Shown here piece after piece: positions 8,150 to 16,864 of a DNA stretch of 64,000 nucleotides. The translations under genes and the position numbers were made by a program. The DNA is from Rossellomorea sp. BNER (GTDB taxonomy: Bacteria; Bacillota; Bacilli; Bacillales; Bacillaceae_B), in the NCBI GenBank assembly GCA_024213275.1, contig JANAVG010000019.1, forward strand, positions 1 through 64,000, written 5' to 3'. Numbering within the stretch: the first letter of the stretch is position 1; each line of letters begins with the position of its first letter. The notes under the pieces were generated by a model. That model ran no database searches. It was not told the origin of the DNA and saw nothing but the letters and a program-made list of their open reading frames with translations.

Positions 8150-8956
8150 CTATTCGAACCCTTGCTTTGTCGATTCCTTTTCGATAATGGACCAGATATG
8201 ATCTATAAGCTGTAAAAACACGGGATCACGCTTTATATTTAGATCTCTTGGTCGGGGAATATTAACATCTACAATGTCTACAACTCTCCCAGGTCTCGCA
8301 CCAAATACAAACACCCGATCAGCTAGATAGACTGCTTCATCAATTTGATGTGTGATAAATATACTTGTCTTTTGGGTTTCACTCCAAATTCGAAGTAATT
8401 CTTTCTGCATAAACTCTCTAGTTTGGGCATCTAATGCCGAAAATGGCTCATCCAGTAATAACAGAGAAGGATCAACCGTTAAAGCACGTGCAAGATTTAC
8501 CCTTTGCTGCATTCCTCCTGATAATTCATGAGGGTAATGACGTTCATAGCCATTTAGTCCGACCATATTGATATATTCTTGAGCCTGTTTCTTTGTTTCG
8601 GTTGAGACTCGTTTTTGAATTTCAATCCCAAACATTACATTATCCATTACTGTCCGCCATGGAAAAAGACTTGGAGTCTGAAAAACCATTGCTCTATCAT
8701 CCCCAGGGCCCTCCACCTTTTCGTTATCTAGTAAAATTTCACCTCCACTTGGCTTAAGGAGCCCAGCAACAGTATTAAGAAAAGTGGTTTTTCCACATCC
8801 ACTTGGACCTACGATGCAAATAAATTCGCCTTCATTGATATCTAAATTAATATTCTGAAGTGCTACTACTTCAGTTCCGGTTTTATTGTTTATATAGGTA
8901 ACATCTAAATATTTTGATGTTAACTTATAGTTATTTTCTAGTTGTGTTTCATTCAT
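8150..8956 (-). CDS. ABC transporter ATP-binding protein (SsuB/TauB-type)
   Basis: Nucleotide-binding subunit of the importer, about 268 residues. Walker A is GPSGCGKTT (about 50-58), the Q-loop is MVFQTPSLFPW, the signature is ELSGGMQQR, Walker B is LLLLDEP, and the switch His is in FITHQIDEA. Sequence around VFGARPGRVVDIVDVNIPRPRD is typical of NitT/TauT ATPases. A GTG at 8965 is in frame but falls on the ribosome site AAGGG; the ATG at 8956 has proper spacing, so I chose it. It lies between the binding protein and permease with short gaps. Confidence 0.93.
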   Translation of the reverse strand: MNETQLENNYKLTSKYLDVTYINNKTGTEVVALQNINLDINEGEFICIVGPSGCGKTTFLNTVAGLLKPSGGEILLDNEKVEGPGDDRAMVFQTPSLFPWRTVMDNVMFGIEIQKRVSTETKKQAQEYINMVGLNGYERHYPHELSGGMQQRVNLARALTVDPSLLLLDEPFSALDAQTREFMQKELLRIWSETQKTSIFITHQIDEAVYLADRVFVFGARPGRVVDIVDVNIPRPRDLNIKRDPVFLQLIDHIWSIIEKESTKQGFE

Positions 8957-8999
8957 TGCATTCACCCTTTTCTATTGACTTAGTATCTTAAAAAAGCTA

Positions 9000-10052
9000 T
9001 CAAAAGGCTTCTTCAATATACTCGTTAGTCCAAATTCCCCCTGGTTTAGTATCATGCTTCGTTTTGATTCCAGACAACTCAGAAAATTCCACTATTGGAT
9101 CTTGTGCATGATCCCAAGCTTCTTTATTCATTTCACCATATCCTTGAAAGGTATCTTTCATTCCAATTAAGGATTCTTCTAGTACCTTTACATCAACCCC
9201 ATCAAAATATGACACGATTGACTCTGCAGATTCTTTCGGGTTTTCTCTAGTGAATTCAATTCCTTTACCAATTGCTCGTACCACCTTTACAGCCATGTTT
9301 GGATTATTTTCCAAGTATTCTCTGTCTGCAAAAACCACTTCCCAAACCATATTCGAATAAGTGGATTCTTCGCTCGATTTAATAAATAAATCCCCAACAC
9401 CTTGTTCTTGAACTTGTAATGAAAAGGGGGGTGAACTGATACCACCATCAACAATTCCTTCCTTCATACCACCAATTTTAGGACCACCGCCAGTTAATTT
9501 AACGGTTTTTAGTGTTGAGGGATCTTGTCCATGAAGTTTCATTAAGTATCGCATGTAAATATCTCCAGAGTCTCCCACAAGATTGGTTCCAATCGTTGCA
9601 CCACTTAATGCAGCAACTCGGTCCTCTAACGGTGAGTCAACCGATAGTTTATTTTTCTTCAAGTACTGGTTAGATAGGGCTATCTCAAATGTTAAAGCTG
9701 AGTTTAAGGATTGTATTGCCACTAAATCTTCTCCGGATTCAAGCGGTACAAACATACTTCGGGGACCGGATATTGCAAACTGGGCCTGTCCTGATAATAG
9801 CGATGCAATTACTTGGGATCCTCCTCCTCCTGAAGAAATACTAGCTTCAATACCTTCTTTCTTAAAAAATCCTTGCTCAATAGCTACATAAAAAGGGGCT
9901 AGCGATAAAATCCGAGCAGGCTCTGTAAAAGTGATTTCTGTAACTTGATCAGCATTAGTTCCAGTAGTGGTTTGATTATTTGTTTTATTACAACCAGCTA
10001 AAACTACTAATATAGTGCAAAAAATAATGACGATACTATTTTTCTTTAACAT
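9000..10052 (-). CDS. ABC transporter substrate-binding lipoprotein (NMT1/SsuA-like)
   Basis: Extracellular solute-binding protein, 350 residues from the ATG at 10052, which follows an excellent AGGGGGAG site; an in-frame upstream start at 10103 would put 17 odd residues before the signal peptide. It has a lipoprotein signal peptide with lipobox VLAGC (Cys21). The body shows the SsuA/THI5/NMT1 pattern PFYVAIEQGFFKKEGIEAS, GAQFAISGP and SGATIGTNLVGDSGDIYMRYL. Proteins of this class bind sulfonates, nitrate, riboflavin, pyrimidine precursors or aromatic acids. It is the first gene of the ABC operon. Confidence 0.9.
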   Translation of the reverse strand: MLKKNSIVIIFCTILVVLAGCNKTNNQTTTGTNADQVTEITFTEPARILSLAPFYVAIEQGFFKKEGIEASISSGGGGSQVIASLLSGQAQFAISGPRSMFVPLESGEDLVAIQSLNSALTFEIALSNQYLKKNKLSVDSPLEDRVAALSGATIGTNLVGDSGDIYMRYLMKLHGQDPSTLKTVKLTGGGPKIGGMKEGIVDGGISSPPFSLQVQEQGVGDLFIKSSEESTYSNMVWEVVFADREYLENNPNMAVKVVRAIGKGIEFTRENPKESAESIVSYFDGVDVKVLEESLIGMKDTFQGYGEMNKEAWDHAQDPIVEFSELSGIKTKHDTKPGGIWTNEYIEEAF

Positions 10053-10287
10053 GTAACTCCCCCTGTTTTGATTACCATCTAAAGGTAAAGATATCTTCTC
10101 CAACCTGCACCATTGTTAATAATAGAATGCTAGTTACATTCTTAGAGATTCCTTTATTAATTTCTATTCTCTAAATCACTTTTTTTAAATGTCGCCATCT
10201 GACAAATCTCTGTAGTTTTCTAGTCGATTCAGACTCTGAGATAACGGCTTTTATAAACATACTGACACCAAGTGATGGACTATATTC

Positions 10288-11172
10288 TTACATAAACTCC
10301 TTTACAAGGTTGTCAATCAGATCCACGTCTAAGGTTAACTTATGACTACTTAATGGTTCTTTTGAATAACCAGAAACCAAATCTTGATAGGAAGCTTTTT
10401 GGGTATCCTTGTAAACGATACCTGTGACCAAATCGTTATGCCTCATTAAAGTGCTCATAGCAAGTTCACGGTCTGATGAATCATAAGACTCCAATTCTGA
10501 CAAACTTGTTAGATTTTCTTTGAACCAATCATAAGTATTTACTTTGTTGTAGGTAACACAAGGACTAAATACATTGATAACTGAAAAGCCATTGTGTTGA
10601 ATCCCTGCTTCAATAATTGACGTGAGCTCTTTTAAATCTCTTGAAAAACTTTGCGCTACAAAGGTGGCACCACTTGTTATAGCAAGCTGCATTGGAGATA
10701 TGGGGCTTTCGATTGCTCCTTTTGGTGTTGACGCTGTCTTAAACCCTGTAGCTGAGCGTGGGGAGGTTTGGCCTTTTGTTAAGCCGTAGATCTGGTTGTC
10801 CATCACAATGTAAGTTAAATCGATATTTCTACGCATTGCATGGATAGTATGTCCCATGCCTATGGCAAAGCCATCTCCATCCCCTCCTGATGCAATGACA
10901 GTAAGCTCTTTATTAGCCATCTTTACTCCCTGGGCTATTGGCAATGCACGTCCATGAATCCCATGTAGACCGTATGACTTTATGTAGCCTGATATTCGTC
11001 CAGAACATCCAATTCCTGAGATGACGGCTAATTGCTCAGGAGTTATCCCAACGTTAGCCACTGCACGTTGAATGGCTGCTTGCACAGAGAAATCCCCACA
11101 ACCAGGACACCAGTTTGGCTTGACATTATTTCGAAAATCTTTAAACGTAGGCTTTGTCATTAATGTTGTCAC
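10288..11172 (-). CDS. korB: 2-oxoacid:ferredoxin oxidoreductase, beta subunit
   Basis: ThDP-binding beta subunit, 294 residues. With KorA it oxidatively decarboxylates a 2-oxoacid (2-oxoglutarate in characterised relatives) to an acyl-CoA while reducing ferredoxin. Visible: iron-sulfur Cys ligands in WCPGCGDFSVQ, GIGCSGRISGY and SPCVTYN, and the ThDP site GGDGDGFAIGMGH ending MDNQIYGLTKGQ. The start is GTG at 11172 after GAGGAG, overlapping korA by 32 nt; an ATG at 11160 is possible. No ferredoxin gene is adjacent, so the acceptor must come from elsewhere. Confidence 0.92.
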   Translation of the reverse strand: MTTLMTKPTFKDFRNNVKPNWCPGCGDFSVQAAIQRAVANVGITPEQLAVISGIGCSGRISGYIKSYGLHGIHGRALPIAQGVKMANKELTVIASGGDGDGFAIGMGHTIHAMRRNIDLTYIVMDNQIYGLTKGQTSPRSATGFKTASTPKGAIESPISPMQLAITSGATFVAQSFSRDLKELTSIIEAGIQHNGFSVINVFSPCVTYNKVNTYDWFKENLTSLSELESYDSSDRELAMSTLMRHNDLVTGIVYKDTQKASYQDLVSGYSKEPLSSHKLTLDVDLIDNLVKEFM

Positions 11173-12910
11173 AGATTAACATCTCCTCACTTCTTTTTTG
11201 AACATGATGAGGCAGAAATGGATTGCCATCATATTTTAATAAACTATTTATTTTATAAGCATATCCAACATTCATTTTGATAATATTTGTTAGCTGTCCT
11301 GTTGCATTATTTTCTACCACCAGTACTTGTTCTGCCGACTCAATGAGAGGTGAAAGTTCCTCTGTCGGAAAGGGATGGATTAAACGAATCTGCGCATGGT
11401 TTACTTTTCGGCCTTCTCGTTCAAGGCGAATAATAGCTTCTTCTATTGCTCCCCGTGTTGAATTGAATCCAACTAACAATAGGTCTGCCTTTTCGTGCTT
11501 CTCATTTTTATATACAGGGTTCTTAAAGTTAATGCTCGTTGTTTTCCTCATCCGCTTATTCATTTGGGCCAATCGGTTGGCTGGTGCTTCTGAAGGTTTT
11601 CCTGTTTCATCATGCTCGACCCCAGTAACATGATGAATGCCATTTTTCATTCCAGGAATGACTCGAGGTGATACACCATCTTCTGTCACTTCATAACGTT
11701 TAAAGTATTCTTTTCCATCTACCCCTGGAAGATCTCCTTGTTGAAGCTTGCCGCGCCTGATTTCCACTTGACTAAAATCGAGTGGCTCTACCGTTTGTTT
11801 GCCGAGTGACAACTGTAAATCAGATAAAACAATGACCGGACACTGGTATTCTTCAGCTAGGTTAAAAGCTTCAACTGTATCATAAAATGCCTCTTGCACA
11901 GTGCTTGGCGCTAGGACGATTTTCGGAATTTCTCCGTGGGAACCATAAATCATGGCCATTAAATCAGATTGTTCTTGTTTAGTAGGCAATCCTGTAGAAG
12001 GACCACCGCGTTGCGTATCGACAATGACTAGAGGTGTTTCTGTCATACCGGACAGTCCGATGGCTTCCATCATTAAAGAGAGACCAGGTCCGGCAGAGGC
12101 AGTAAAAGATCGGGTACCAGCGTAGTTTGCTCCGATGGCCATCGTTGCTGCTGCAATTTCATCTTCTGTTTGAATGACAGTTCCCCCCACCTTAGGAAGA
12201 TTCTTGATTAAATATTCCATTATTTCTGATGCGGGAGTAATCGGATACGCCGACATTAAACGAACACCACCTGCAAGAGCTCCTAAGGCAATGGCATCAT
12301 TTCCAATCATAAACATCCTCTTCTGGCCGTCAGCTACTGCAAGTTCCATTGCGCCTGCTTTGTTACCAAGCCTTTCAAGCATATAATCATAACCTTGTTT
12401 AATGGCTTCCATGTTTTTCTGGACTACTGCTACTCCTTTTCGTCCAAAGATTTCTTCCACAACGTTATTAAATACTCGGACGTCTAAATTAATGACTGCA
12501 CATGATGCCCCAACAGCCACCATATTTTTCATAAGTGAAGTACCAAGCTCTGTAGCAATACCTTGGAATGGAACTGAATATAACTCTGCTTTAGTATCTT
12601 CTGGTTTTATAGGTGAAAACTTGGCGTCCGCAATTATGATGCCGCCATCATGTAATTCTCTATAATTTACATCAATTGTTTCTTGGTCAAAAGCAACTAA
12701 TATATCCAGATCATCGGCTACTGAACGTACCTGATTTATACTGACCCGAATTTTGTTGTTGGTGTGCCCCCCTTTTATTCGAGATGAGAAATGGCGATAA
12801 CCGTATAAATAATACCCTAAACGATTTAATGTCATGGAAAATATCTCTCCGGTGCTTTCAATCCCTTCTCCTTGCTGCCCTCCAACTTTCCATGAAAGCT
12901 GATTAATCAT
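11141..12910 (-). CDS. korA: 2-oxoacid:ferredoxin oxidoreductase, fused gamma-alpha subunit
   Basis: A 589-residue subunit carrying an N-terminal gamma domain (about 1-190, GGQQGEGIESTGEIF, HFSSRIKGGHTNNKIR) fused to the alpha pyrimidine-binding domain (about 200-400, SAYPITPASEIMEYL, QTEDEIAAATMAIGANYAG) and a C-terminal domain (about 470-589). This two-subunit architecture is usual for aerobic KorAB. The start follows GGGAGGTAACAATCA. It lies 19 nt behind malic enzyme and overlaps korB, so the three genes probably form one transcript that feeds carbon into or out of the TCA cycle. Confidence 0.92.
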   Translation of the reverse strand: MINQLSWKVGGQQGEGIESTGEIFSMTLNRLGYYLYGYRHFSSRIKGGHTNNKIRVSINQVRSVADDLDILVAFDQETIDVNYRELHDGGIIIADAKFSPIKPEDTKAELYSVPFQGIATELGTSLMKNMVAVGASCAVINLDVRVFNNVVEEIFGRKGVAVVQKNMEAIKQGYDYMLERLGNKAGAMELAVADGQKRMFMIGNDAIALGALAGGVRLMSAYPITPASEIMEYLIKNLPKVGGTVIQTEDEIAAATMAIGANYAGTRSFTASAGPGLSLMMEAIGLSGMTETPLVIVDTQRGGPSTGLPTKQEQSDLMAMIYGSHGEIPKIVLAPSTVQEAFYDTVEAFNLAEEYQCPVIVLSDLQLSLGKQTVEPLDFSQVEIRRGKLQQGDLPGVDGKEYFKRYEVTEDGVSPRVIPGMKNGIHHVTGVEHDETGKPSEAPANRLAQMNKRMRKTTSINFKNPVYKNEKHEKADLLLVGFNSTRGAIEEAIIRLEREGRKVNHAQIRLIHPFPTEELSPLIESAEQVLVVENNATGQLTNIIKMNVGYAYKINSLLKYDGNPFLPHHVQKRSEEMLICDNINDKAYV

Positions 12911-12929
12911 TGATTGTTACCTCCCTATG

Positions 12930-14138
12930 TTATGACTGTATATATGTTTCTAATTTTCTATTAAACTTGGCTACCCCTGAATCCCTAGCTGCTTTTGCTA
13001 CAGCAGCTGCAACATTTATAGCAACTCTTGAATCTAATGGATGCGGGATAATATAATCCGAATGTAATTCCGTTGGAGAAATCATATCCGCAATAGCATA
13101 AACAGCGGCAATTTTCATTTCTTCATTAATTTCACTTGCTTGGACATCCAACGCCCCTCGGAATATCCCCGGAAAGGCTAGCACGTTATTTACTTGGTTG
13201 GGGAAGTCCGAACGACCAGTTCCAACTATTTTGGCTCCAGCACTTTTTGCATCCGCAGGCATGATTTCTGGCAACGGATTGGCCATTGCAAAAATAATCC
13301 CATCTTCATTCATCGTTTTCACCATTTCAGTCGTTAGAGCTCCAGCAGTGGAAACCCCTATAAATACATCGGCGCCATCGATCGCATCCATTAACATACC
13401 GGATCGGCTTCTTTTATTGGTTATTTTGGCCACCTCAACTTTCATAGGATTCATTCCGTTCGCTCTTCCTTCGTAAATAATTCCTTTTGAATCGCATAAT
13501 AATATATCCTGAACCCCGAGGTTGACTAATAGTTTAACTATTGCAATTCCTGCAGCACCTGCTCCATTGATAACAACACGAATTTGATTCATCGATTTAT
13601 TGACCAGCTTTAAAGCATTAACCAGGGCTGCAGTCGTTACAATAGCTGTTCCGTGCTGATCATCATGAAATACAGGAATACGGCATTCACTTTTTAAACG
13701 TTTTTCAATTTCAAAACAGCGTGGGGCTGCAATATCTTCAAGATTAACCCCTCCAAATGTCGGTTCTAGCAACTTTACTGTTTCCACAATCTTATTTACA
13801 TCAGTGGTATCAAGACAAATAGGAAAGGCATCCACATCTGCAAATGATTTAAATAATATAGCTTTTCCTTCCATAACAGGCATAGCTGCTTTTGGACCGA
13901 TATTACCTAGACCGAGTACTGCTGTGCCATCAGAAATAACAGCAACTAAATTTCCTTTTATTGTATAGTCGTAAACTGCGCCTTGATCCTTAACTATTTC
14001 AATACAAGGATCTGCGACTCCTGGAGAATAAGCTAAACTTAAATCTTCATCTGTTTGGACAGGAACTTTGGATATAAACCCTATCTTCCCTTTGTTTTTA
14101 CGGTGCAAGTCAAGCGACTTTTCTCGATATTCAGACAT
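12930..14138 (-). CDS. NAD(P)-dependent malic enzyme (oxaloacetate-decarboxylating)
   Basis: Converts malate to pyruvate and CO2 with reduction of NAD(P). It has 402 residues from the ATG at 14138, which has a proper AAGGAGAGAGGA site; an upstream in-frame ATG at 14171 would add 11 residues. Seen: SLAYSPGVADPC, the metal-binding region GGVNLEDIAAPRCFEIE with FHDDQHGTAIV, and the dinucleotide motif GAGAAGIAIVKLL. Length matches the short bacterial malic enzymes (Bacillus YtsJ/MaeA type). Co-directional with korA behind it; together they could supply pyruvate or succinyl-CoA linkage during growth on acids. Confidence 0.93.
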   Translation of the reverse strand: MSEYREKSLDLHRKNKGKIGFISKVPVQTDEDLSLAYSPGVADPCIEIVKDQGAVYDYTIKGNLVAVISDGTAVLGLGNIGPKAAMPVMEGKAILFKSFADVDAFPICLDTTDVNKIVETVKLLEPTFGGVNLEDIAAPRCFEIEKRLKSECRIPVFHDDQHGTAIVTTAALVNALKLVNKSMNQIRVVINGAGAAGIAIVKLLVNLGVQDILLCDSKGIIYEGRANGMNPMKVEVAKITNKRSRSGMLMDAIDGADVFIGVSTAGALTTEMVKTMNEDGIIFAMANPLPEIMPADAKSAGAKIVGTGRSDFPNQVNNVLAFPGIFRGALDVQASEINEEMKIAAVYAIADMISPTELHSDYIIPHPLDSRVAINVAAAVAKAARDSGVAKFNRKLETYIQS

Positions 14139-14433
14139 GCATTCCTCTCTCCTTAACCAATCTTTTGCCAATCATTATTAGAGTCTGCCGTATAACTCTA
14201 GCTCCCAGATAAAACACTGAACATTCCGATAATTATTTCGAACTTTTCATTTATAAAATCAAGTCGACAAAGAAGATATCCTGAAAATGATCATTTACCC
14301 TCATTTAATTTAGGTTGTTTCCTCAATGGTTGTTTTCCGTAAATATCAAGGTTCAGGGGATGTTTTCTTCATAACCACTTGAATTTTTCCGAATAAATTC
14401 TCTAAAGCATCCCTGTTAAGAAAAAGCCATGAA

Positions 14434-15402
14434 TTAAGAATCAAATCTCTCTAGCAATTCAATAATGACTTTAAATGTAGATGTTGTATCCATGTAAGCA
14501 TATCTACCTTTTCCATTCCAAAAGTTACCTACCTGGATAACAGGATAGCCCATATCCTTTAGAAGCTTAATTTTTTCATCAATGTTTTTCACCACGAATG
14601 AAATATGATGAACTCCTTCACCGTATGTCTCAAGATGCTTTTTCCACGTGCTTGGAGAGTCTCCTGGCTCTATGAATTCAAATTGGATTAATGGCGTGTT
14701 AATAAACATATATTTAGATTTGCCTTCTGTTGATTTCCCTTCAAAAACAACTTCGGTACGTTCACTTGGTCCAGATTGAATAACGGAAGGTCTTTCCACT
14801 CCTAGTAAGTTACAGTATGCTTCTGCGACTTCTTCAATATCTTTTACAACAATTGCAATCTGCTCTACTTTATTTGTTCCAAGCAATGGCCTGAAAGTAT
14901 CTATGCTTGGAGAAGTATCTCTTGGTTCAGTACTTTCTAATAACTCAACAAGAGTTTTATGATCACTTAAAGTATCAATATAGACATATCTGCCGTCACT
15001 AGAAGTGAACTCTCCACTTTGTAATAAGCGATATCCCTTCTCCTCTAAACAAGGTAGCTTACCTTTTATGGAATCTACATCAAAGGCAATATGGTGAATT
15101 CCTTCACCCACGTTATCCAAAAATTCCCTTATTGTACTTGGCTCTTCATCCGGCTCGATCAACTCGATTTGAACTGTCGGTGTATTTAAAAATACTAATT
15201 TACTTCGAGCATCAGTGGGCTTCCCACGAAAAATCACTTTAGAAACATCACGATTCCCAGTTAAAAACCAATCTGGTGTAGGTATACCGAGGAGTTTAGC
15301 AAACGCTTCAGAAGTTTCCTCTATATTACGTACAACAAATGCAATTTGATTGACTATATTATTTCCCATCAATGGCTTTATTCCTGTCGAAGATTCTTTC
15401 AT
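14434..15402 (-). CDS. Two-domain VOC (glyoxalase/epimerase-like) protein
   Basis: A 322-residue protein made of two homologous VOC modules (about 10-140 and 170-315), an internal duplication visible as VNQIAFVVRNIEETSEAF and VEQIAIVVKDIEEVAEAY. Each half also has GIHHIAFDV/GVHHISFVV and a C-terminal VELLE/IELLE. The first metal position is Gln in both halves, as in human glyoxalase I, with His and Glu at the others. Related proteins include methylmalonyl-CoA epimerase and aromatic-ring enzymes. It is the last gene of the aromatic cluster, 59 nt behind the dihydrodiol dehydrogenase-like SDR; its reaction is not known. Confidence 0.75.
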   Translation of the reverse strand: MKESSTGIKPLMGNNIVNQIAFVVRNIEETSEAFAKLLGIPTPDWFLTGNRDVSKVIFRGKPTDARSKLVFLNTPTVQIELIEPDEEPSTIREFLDNVGEGIHHIAFDVDSIKGKLPCLEEKGYRLLQSGEFTSSDGRYVYIDTLSDHKTLVELLESTEPRDTSPSIDTFRPLLGTNKVEQIAIVVKDIEEVAEAYCNLLGVERPSVIQSGPSERTEVVFEGKSTEGKSKYMFINTPLIQFEFIEPGDSPSTWKKHLETYGEGVHHISFVVKNIDEKIKLLKDMGYPVIQVGNFWNGKGRYAYMDTTSTFKVIIELLERFDS

Positions 15403-15461
15403 TTAATCTCCTCCATTATTCATCCGTTTCTAACTTCGTTAAGTCCAATACCCATCAGAAA

Positions 15462-16247
15462 TCAGCCTAGTCCTCGTACAGATAATCCTCCATCACTTGA
15501 GATTACTTCACCGGTGATAGCCCGTGAATTATTGGATGCCAGCAGCAGATAAGCTGCCACGTGATCTTCGGAGGTCATCGCTATTTGAAGTGGGTTCCGT
15601 GTTTTAATGCTTTTCTCTTTCGTTTCATTATCAACTGACTTTACAAAAGGTTGAAGAGGTGGTATCACATGAAGGGCTGTCAATGTACCTCCTGGAGCAA
15701 CGGCATTAACCCTTACATCAGGCGCAAATTCGAAAGCGAGTTGGCGCATTAAACCAATTTGAGCATGTTTACTTGCTGTGTACCATACACCGCCGCCATC
15801 CGGGTAAAATCCTGCACTAGAAACAGTGAAAATCATATTTCCCCCTGTTCGTTCCAATTCATTTACAGTAGCTTTTGCTCCATTGAAATAGCCTTTTACA
15901 TTAATATCGAACAATAGATCATAAGCTGCCGACATTGCATCAGGAGTAACATCTTTGAATTTGGCAAAACCATCAAACACCCCTGCATTGGCAACAAACA
16001 CATCCAATTTCCCAAATGTTTCGGTGGCTGCACTTACGGCTCTTACATGATCGTTATATACCGTTACATCTCCTTCAATGCATTGGACAGCTTCACCAAA
16101 CCGCTTTTTTAATTGATTTAGCCCTTCAACGGATTTATCGAGAATGGTGACGACTGCCCCTTCTTCAATAAATGCCTCGGTGACAGCTTTCCCAATCCCC
16201 GAAGCCCCTCCGGTTATATAGATTGATTTTTCCTTAAGTTGAATCAT
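15462..16247 (-). CDS. SDR, probable cis-dihydrodiol dehydrogenase (BphB/HcaB-like)
   Basis: A 261-residue classical short-chain dehydrogenase. It has the cofactor motif TGGASGIG at the N-terminus, ANAGVFDG, the Ser in FTVSSAGFYPDGGG and the catalytic YTASK. The GFYPDGGGVWYTASKHA segment and overall length resemble cis-dihydrodiol dehydrogenases that rearomatise the product of ring-hydroxylating dioxygenases using NAD. It is 24 nt behind the dioxygenase beta subunit, which fits that role directly. The ribosome site GGAGGGAG precedes the ATG. Confidence 0.85.
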   Translation of the reverse strand: MIQLKEKSIYITGGASGIGKAVTEAFIEEGAVVTILDKSVEGLNQLKKRFGEAVQCIEGDVTVYNDHVRAVSAATETFGKLDVFVANAGVFDGFAKFKDVTPDAMSAAYDLLFDINVKGYFNGAKATVNELERTGGNMIFTVSSAGFYPDGGGVWYTASKHAQIGLMRQLAFEFAPDVRVNAVAPGGTLTALHVIPPLQPFVKSVDNETKEKSIKTRNPLQIAMTSEDHVAAYLLLASNNSRAITGEVISSDGGLSVRGLG

Positions 16248-16271
16248 CTTTGCTCTCCCTCCACTCTTGCC

Positions 16272-16781
16272 TTACACAAATATAGCTAGATTACGTGTAT
16301 TCAAAGTAGTCTGATCGACGAGGAAAAAGCGTTTAGATAGCTTCCATTCTCCGTCTTCGTATGTGAATTCATCTTGTCTTTCCCCAGATATTAAATCGTA
16401 ATGAATATCCGTGCTTCGACTGCGGTAGATGAGTAAATAACTATGGACTACTGCTTTTTCATTAGGAATGTACTCTTCAAGGCGAACATTACTTACAAAA
16501 CGCCTTGTACGCGATGGCGGAATTTCAGCCCAAGCATAGTCCGTTTTTAAGCGATCCACACGAATTTTCAATAATTCAATGTCATCATTAAAAGCAAACA
16601 TATCAATTGCATAGTCTGGTCGTTCAGTACCCTCTTTATTAACACGAACGGGCATTTGATATAACAAGTCAGGATGCATAAGACTAAACCAACCATCAAA
16701 GTCTATTTCATCGAGCAGCTTCGCTTCCCTGTAAAGCCATTGTTCAAATTCGTAGTTTGCTAACATCCTCTCCGAATTCAT
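16272..16781 (-). CDS. Aromatic-ring-hydroxylating dioxygenase, beta subunit
   Basis: Small structural subunit of a Rieske non-heme iron oxygenase, 169 residues from the ATG at 16781 after a strong GGAGGAG site; an upstream in-frame start at 16850 is rejected. SnoaL/NTF2-like cone fold family; visible are FEQWLYREAKLLDEIDFDGWFSLMHPDLLYQMPVR-like N-terminal sequence and the TRRFVSNVRLEE and YRSRSTDIHYDLISGERQDEF stretches typical of BphA2/NdoC proteins. It lies 83 nt behind the alpha subunit; together they would form the terminal oxygenase (alpha3beta3). Confidence 0.9.
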   Translation of the reverse strand: MNSERMLANYEFEQWLYREAKLLDEIDFDGWFSLMHPDLLYQMPVRVNKEGTERPDYAIDMFAFNDDIELLKIRVDRLKTDYAWAEIPPSRTRRFVSNVRLEEYIPNEKAVVHSYLLIYRSRSTDIHYDLISGERQDEFTYEDGEWKLSKRFFLVDQTTLNTRNLAIFV

Positions 16782-16864
16782 AAAATACTCCTCCAATCTA
16801 TACTTAACTAATTCATAGAAAACCAATCTACAATAGTATGATCGTTTCACATTTTGTAAGAACT

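Noticed and set aside
11277..11633. A 118-codon plus-strand ORF within korA
   Set aside because: Antisense shadow of korA; serine/arginine-rich composition and no start signals.
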